Origin: Thermodesulfobacteriales bacterium
GTDB taxonomy: Bacteria > Desulfobacterota > Thermodesulfobacteria > Thermodesulfobacteriales > Thermodesulfatatoraceae
Length of the DNA stretch: 8,511 nucleotides
Direction of reading: 5' to 3'
Assembly: GCA_026985945.1 (NCBI GenBank)
Contig: JALSPN010000205.1
Coordinates: forward strand, 1-8,511
Of the stretch, positions 5,644 through 8,511 are shown one piece after another. The position numbers and the translations under genes were made by a program. The notes beneath the pieces are model-generated. The model saw only the letters and a program-made list of their open reading frames with translations, was not told the origin of the DNA and searched no databases. The stretch's first letter is position 1. Each line of letters opens with the position of its first letter.

Positions 5644-6336
5644 TTAGTCCAGACGGTAAGTTATGGTAAGCCTTATTCTTAAGGGGGGAGAAAGGCTTTC
5701 TGGGGGAGGGGGTAAGGGTGATATCTTCTTGACGGTTTCCCAAGCGGCCCTGTTTAAGACTTCGTAAGGTGAAGGGGCAAGGATTTTTATTTCCGCTATC
5801 CGTCCGTCGGGAAGGATGGTAAAGGAAATCCCCACTTTTCCCTCGTAGCCTGCCAGCCTGGCCTTAAGAGGGTAAGTCTTGGCCTGTTCAAGGAGCCGGC
5901 GCACGAGAGAAAAGTAATCTTCACCCCCTTTTGCGGGAACACCAGAGGCGGATTTCCCACCTTCTTCTCCTTCAGCAGGTAAAGCTGGCAGGGAAGGAAA
6001 ATTTCGCCTGAAGAAGAGGACCTCTTTTTTGAGTTTTACTTCCGAAACCCTGAAGGTGGGCAAAGATTTTGAGAAGAGGGCCCTTTTGGGGACCTCGAGA
6101 GTTTCTATCTGGGGGGAGTTTTCAGGAAAGGAGATCGGTTGCGGAAGAGAGGGGACTTCAGGAGGAGCCTCTCTTTGGAGAAGGCCCTCTTCTTCCCCCA
6201 CGAAAATCATTTCAAGGGGGCTTTCAATCGGAGAAATCTTTGCAGGATCCCACCACACTCCCAGAAAGAACAAGAAAAGGAGGTGTAGCAGAAAGGATCC
6301 GGCCAAAAAGTAGGCAAAAGACGGCTCCCGCTTCAA
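5644..6336 (-). CDS. tonB: TonB-family energy transducer
   Basis: The 230-residue periplasm-spanning protein carries energy from ExbB/ExbD to outer-membrane receptors. After a short basic N-terminus (MKREP) comes a single membrane anchor with Ser14 and His18, matching the S-x3-H pair of E. coli TonB (Ser16/His20). A Pro/Glu-rich periplasmic linker (about 35-140) precedes a complete TonB C-terminal domain: YPLKARLAGYEGKV (155-168), PDGRI (176-180), the PLPPPP stretch (207-212) and the final strand ITYRL. I chose a TTG start at 6336, because GAGG lies 5 nt upstream and it falls 2 nt after the exbD stop. The alternative ATG at 6420 would overlap exbD by 82 nt and add an unlikely polar N-terminus. 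It is the last gene of the operon. Confidence 0.9.
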   Translation of the reverse strand: MKREPSFAYFLAGSFLLHLLFLFFLGVWWDPAKISPIESPLEMIFVGEEEGLLQREAPPEVPSLPQPISFPENSPQIETLEVPKRALFSKSLPTFRVSEVKLKKEVLFFRRNFPSLPALPAEGEEGGKSASGVPAKGGEDYFSLVRRLLEQAKTYPLKARLAGYEGKVGISFTILPDGRIAEIKILAPSPYEVLNRAAWETVKKISPLPPPPESLSPPLRIRLTITYRLD

Positions 6337-6338
6337 AT

Positions 6339-6743
6339 CTACCTCAAGGTCTTTACCGTCTTTATAAACATCTTTTTGAGGCCGGCTTCTCTGGCAGCTT
6401 CCATGGCCTGGACCAACCACTGGACCTTTGCCCCCCGATCGGCTTCCAGGTGAAGCTGGTTAGCCCCCTTAAGAGCGGCCTTTTTGATCTCCGCTGCCAG
6501 ATCGTTAGGGGAAACTTTCTGGCGGTTAAGGTAAAATTCGCCTTTCTTGGTAATGGTTACCGTGATAACCTCCCGGACAATTTCGCCTCTCGCAGAAGTT
6601 TCGGGAAGATTTACCTTCAGGGCCTCATGCTCCACAAACTGGCTTGTCAAAAGGAAGTAGATAAGGAGCAAAAAGACGATGTCTATGAGGGGAGTAAACG
6701 GGAAATCAAAACCTTTGTCAGGAAAACGAGTTTTTTTCCTCAT
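6339..6743 (-). CDS. exbD: ExbD/TolR-family biopolymer transport protein
   Basis: The 134-residue protein has a short basic cytoplasmic start and one membrane segment, FTPLIDIVFLLLIYFLL (16-32). Asp21 is the proton-path aspartate equivalent to Asp25 of E. coli ExbD. A periplasmic domain (about 40-134) follows, with the usual end (AREAGLKKMFIKT). Together with ExbB it forms the proton-driven motor that powers TonB. It starts 2 nt after exbB ends and stops 2 nt before tonB, so the three are surely co-translated; its own ribosome binding site is weak. A TolR role is less likely, because a TonB gene follows directly and no TolA, TolB or Pal is seen. Confidence 0.95.
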   Translation of the reverse strand: MRKKTRFPDKGFDFPFTPLIDIVFLLLIYFLLTSQFVEHEALKVNLPETSARGEIVREVITVTITKKGEFYLNRQKVSPNDLAAEIKKAALKGANQLHLEADRGAKVQWLVQAMEAAREAGLKKMFIKTVKTLR

Positions 6744-6745
6744 TT

Positions 6746-7339
6746 TTATCTTTGAGAAAGGACTTTCAGGATCCCTATTGCTATCTCTTCTAAAGTCGCT
6801 TCGTAATCCCTGATAAGACTTACGAGATAGCGATACCCGATGGTGAGAGGGATGGCCACTCCCAGCCCCAGGGCGGTGGTAAGCATCGCTTCCCAGATTC
6901 CTCCGGCCAGCATGGAAGCATTCACCTTTCCACCGGCCTTTTCTACCACCATGAAGGCCTTGATAAGGCCGATCACGGTGCCAAGAAGCCCCAAAAGGGG
7001 AGCCACAGAGCCCAGGGTTAGCAAATGGTCGAGATAACGGGAAGCCCTGGAAAGTTGCTGATCTATGAGATGTTCGAGGACGGATTGGACCAAATCTCGA
7101 TCCTTACAACGGAGAGAGGTGATCTCTCGGGTGAGAAGGGCCAGAAAACCATCCTGCTCAGCGAGCGTTTCAAGCTCCCCGATCTTTTTAAGATCCGATT
7201 TCAAAAGAGAGGAACATTCTTTTTTGAGACGCCAGATGACGAAAAGGCGGTTCAAAAAGATGGCCACCCCCAGGATAGAACACAGGAGGATGGGCCACAT
7301 CACGAAACCGCCCCTTTCAAAAAAGGACCACCAGGTCAT
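6746..7339 (-). CDS. exbB: ExbB/TolQ-family proton channel protein
   Basis: The 197-residue inner-membrane protein has three membrane segments and the family signatures: GGFVMWPILLCSILGVAIFLNRL (start of helix 1, about 10-32), SVAPLLGLLGTVIGLIKAF (111-129) and GGIWEAMLTTALGLGVAIP (146-164). The conserved pore threonines are present (Thr121 and Thr154/155). It forms the ring around ExbD that converts proton flow into work on TonB. The frame is open back to an ATG at 7399. I chose the ATG at 7339, because it overlaps the upstream stop codon as TAATG, a classic coupling signal, and gives the usual short N-terminus MTWWSFFERGG. Confidence 0.95.
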   Translation of the reverse strand: MTWWSFFERGGFVMWPILLCSILGVAIFLNRLFVIWRLKKECSSLLKSDLKKIGELETLAEQDGFLALLTREITSLRCKDRDLVQSVLEHLIDQQLSRASRYLDHLLTLGSVAPLLGLLGTVIGLIKAFMVVEKAGGKVNASMLAGGIWEAMLTTALGLGVAIPLTIGYRYLVSLIRDYEATLEEIAIGILKVLSQR

Positions 7340-8190
7340 TACGGCCCACACCTTTTTCGGAGTTTTCCCAGAGTCAACGGTTGAGGGAGGGAAAACCACT
7401 TCTTACGCGTATAATCGTATTTTCGCTCCAAAAGGCCGTCACCATTCTGATCTAAAAAGCCCTCTGCCAGAGAAGATCCTTTGTACCAGAAGGCCTCGGT
7501 CTTCCCTTGAGGGGACTTTTTAAGAACCAGACAGCGTCTTCCGTCTTTGAAGAGCTCTTCCACTTCAAAGTGGCCATCAAGATCCTCATCTCCCAGGCGT
7601 TTGAGGGGCAATTTCCCCCGGTAATAGGTCTGCAACCAGATCCTGCCCTCGCATTTTTTGACGGAAGTAAATTTTTTGATCGAAACCCGCTTCAGCCCCC
7701 CTTCAAGACTTTGCTCTTCGTATTCAAAACAGCCGTCGCCGTCTTCATCACGACGCAAAAGGAGGACCTTTTTGCCTTTGAGCCGGGCCTCTAAATCCGG
7801 ACGCCCGTCAAAATTATTGTCTTCCCGGATAAGATACGGGCTTCCACCGCGATAAAATTGCCACTTATCAGGCTTACCATCCCGGTTTCGGTCAAGGATC
7901 AACTCCTGAGGTGCACCTTTTGGATCCAGAATGACCTCTTCTTCGGGTTTGCCATCCTGGTCTTTATCGGTCAGGCGCCGCCAAGCCTTTCCGGCCTTAA
8001 AAACCGTCCTGGTTTCAAAGATTCCGTCTCCATCCAGATCCTGCAGAAGAGAAAGAGGCCTATGTTTTCCGTCAGAAAAAAGGATCTCCCTCGTGCCAGG
8101 CGGGACCTCCAGGGCAAAAGCCAAAAACGACCAAACTAATAAAACAGTCGCTATCACTGTCCCGCCGAGCATGACTGATATTTTTAACAC
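7339..8190 (-). CDS. Exported protein with nine ~24-residue, calcium-loop-like repeats
   Basis: The 283-residue protein begins with a signal peptide (Lys3, hydrophobic core 4-23, likely cut after AFA at 26). The rest is a regular repeat array. Seven copies contain D-x-D/N-x-D-G, the calcium-binding loop pattern of EF-hand-like, dockerin and thrombospondin type 3 repeats, with the Gly at residues 56, 80, 105, 129, 153, 206 and 252. Two degenerate copies (Gly182 and Gly229) keep the register but lose the acidic ligands. Four cysteines (154, 180, 220, 282) lie in the second half and may form disulfides. I do not recognise a named family; calcium binding is inferred. It is the first gene of the exbB-exbD-tonB operon, so a periplasmic or surface role linked to TonB is likely. 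The start is GTG at 8190, favoured because it supplies the lysine; ATG at 8172 is the alternative. Neither has a clear ribosome binding site. Confidence 0.85.
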   Translation of the reverse strand: MLKISVMLGGTVIATVLLVWSFLAFALEVPPGTREILFSDGKHRPLSLLQDLDGDGIFETRTVFKAGKAWRRLTDKDQDGKPEEEVILDPKGAPQELILDRNRDGKPDKWQFYRGGSPYLIREDNNFDGRPDLEARLKGKKVLLLRRDEDGDGCFEYEEQSLEGGLKRVSIKKFTSVKKCEGRIWLQTYYRGKLPLKRLGDEDLDGHFEVEELFKDGRRCLVLKKSPQGKTEAFWYKGSSLAEGFLDQNGDGLLERKYDYTRKKWFSLPQPLTLGKLRKRCGP

Positions 8191-8247
8191 TAAAATTTAT
8201 TTTGTGCTACATAGCTTTTTGGGAATCCCACCGGTTAGCAGAGTAGA

Positions 8248-8268
8248 GAAGAGCTCTTCGGTATTATA
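8248..8268 (-). promoter_or_regulatory. Candidate promoter and operator of the repeat protein-exbBD-tonB operon
   Basis: The minus strand shows a perfect TATAAT (8268-8263) preceded by an A/T-rich stretch; the -35 region is weak (CAAAGT at 17 bp). The predicted start site (about 8256) falls within a perfect 12-bp palindrome GAAGAGCTCTTC (8248-8259), a good position for a repressor operator. The leader would be about 67 nt to the GTG start. Confidence 0.4.
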
Positions 8269-8298
8269 TTTTAAGGAAAATGCTAACTTTGACTTTTT

Positions 8299-8366
8299 CA
8301 CCCAAAGGGTGTGCTAGGGAGTGGCGAAGGGGATCTCCCTCTCCCTGCCCCTGTAGGTAGGGGAGG
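8299..8366. other. GC-rich island of small inverted repeats in the divergent region
   Basis: Within otherwise A/T-rich intergenic DNA (8191-8483, no gene) this stretch holds several short stems: CACCC-AAA-GGGTG (8299-8311), AGGGAG (8316-8321) with CTCCCT (8335-8340), and CCCCT (8348-8352) with AGGGG (8359-8363). None has a T tract on either side that would make a terminator. I do not recognise a known RNA family. It could be a structured RNA, a remnant, or a protein-binding region between two divergent promoters. Confidence 0.35.
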
Positions 8367-8367
8367 A

Positions 8368-8393
8368 TTAACCGTAAATTTGGTAATTTAACC
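8368..8393 (+). promoter_or_regulatory. Inverted repeat flanked by direct repeats, putative activator site
   Basis: TAAATT-TGGT-AATTTA (8375-8390) is a perfect inverted repeat with 6-bp arms. TTAACC occurs twice, at 8368-8373 and 8388-8393, exactly 20 bp apart. The element is centred about 56 bp upstream of the predicted start site of the rightward gene, a usual place for an activator. The repeats are seen directly; the regulator is unknown. Confidence 0.35.
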
Positions 8394-8423
8394 TGAATTT
8401 TAGCTACCCTTTCTGGACTTTAA

Positions 8424-8432
8424 TGTTAGAAT
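8424..8432 (+). promoter_or_regulatory. Candidate extended -10 promoter of the rightward gene
   Basis: TG-T-TAGAAT matches the extended -10 form TG-n-TATAAT with one mismatch. No good -35 is present, as is common for extended -10 promoters. The start site would be near 8439, giving a leader of about 45 nt that ends in a strong ribosome binding site. Confidence 0.35.
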
Positions 8433-8483
8433 ACGCTCTGTCTTATTTAGATTGTTTTGCAATTAGCCAAAAGGAGGAGTTCC

Positions 8484-8511
8484 ATGCCCACAGAGAAAGA
8501 GATCCTGGAAG
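8484..8511 (+). CDS. Start of an unidentified protein-coding gene, partial
   Basis: ATG at 8484 follows the strong ribosome binding site AAGGAGGA (8471-8478) at ideal spacing, after a plausible extended -10 promoter. Only nine codons are visible (MPTEKEILE), too few to assign a family. Similar N-termini occur in Mrp/DUF59-type iron-sulfur assembly proteins, but this is only a resemblance. Confidence 0.7.

Noticed and set aside
6069..6755. A 228-codon plus-strand frame opposite tonB and exbD
   Set aside because: It lies antisense across two well-conserved genes and their junction, with no plausible domain or ribosome binding site.
8299..8311. CACCC-AAA-GGGTG as a Rho-independent terminator
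   Set aside because: The stem is only 5 bp, the T run precedes rather than follows it on the plus strand, and no gene ends nearby on either strand.
1..8511. CRISPR array, insertion sequence, tRNA or rRNA
   Set aside because: I saw no regularly spaced repeats, transposase-like frame, terminal inverted repeats with target duplications, or cloverleaf-like or rRNA sequence in the window.

Overview
The window reads as an ordinary chromosomal segment of a Gram-negative, probably anaerobic and perhaps thermophilic bacterium. It has an outer-membrane-type envelope (ExbB/ExbD/TonB, a periplasmic adaptor protein, a PEP-CTERM protein). It also carries a siroheme decarboxylase of the kind sulfate reducers use to make haem from sirohaem. 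Together with charged, Lys/Glu/Arg-rich proteins and very tight gene packing, this suggests a Thermodesulfobacteriota-like lineage. That placement is inference; no rRNA or marker search was possible.

Layout. (1) Bases 1-865, minus: N-terminal part of a HlyD/EmrA-like membrane fusion protein, running off the left edge. (2) 952-1926, plus: an AhbA-AhbB fusion (siroheme decarboxylase). (3) 1926-2067: a regulatory stretch with two near-identical 16-bp palindromes and a -24/-12-like (sigma-54) promoter, leading into (4) 2068-2844, plus: a secreted PEP-CTERM protein. (5) A strong hairpin at 2851-2871 separates it from convergent pgsA (2878-3405, minus). (6) 3490-5637, plus: abutting trpE-trpG, divergent from pgsA. 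(7) 8190-5644, minus: a four-gene operon in the order repeat protein, exbB, exbD, tonB, with junctions of -1, 2 and 2 nt. (8) 8191-8483: a divergent intergenic region with promoter-like boxes, palindromes and a GC-rich island, then the first nine codons of an unidentified plus-strand gene.

How the genes work together. trpE and trpG encode the two subunits of anthranilate synthase. ExbB, ExbD and TonB form a proton-motive-force-driven energy transducer for the outer membrane. Its leading gene encodes an exported protein with about nine repeats of roughly 24 residues, seven carrying a calcium-loop-like D-x-D/N-x-D-G motif, so the operon may be a dedicated uptake or sensing system. AhbAB and PgsA are housekeeping (haem and phospholipid synthesis).

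The most interesting non-coding signal is the palindrome GGGAAAWAAWTTTCCC. It occurs as two tandem copies about 84 and 107 bp upstream of the predicted sigma-54 start site of the PEP-CTERM gene, with a third, exact copy inside ahbAB. This looks like enhancer sites for a sigma-54 activator of PEP-CTERM genes, although the proximal copy could equally be the ahbAB terminator.
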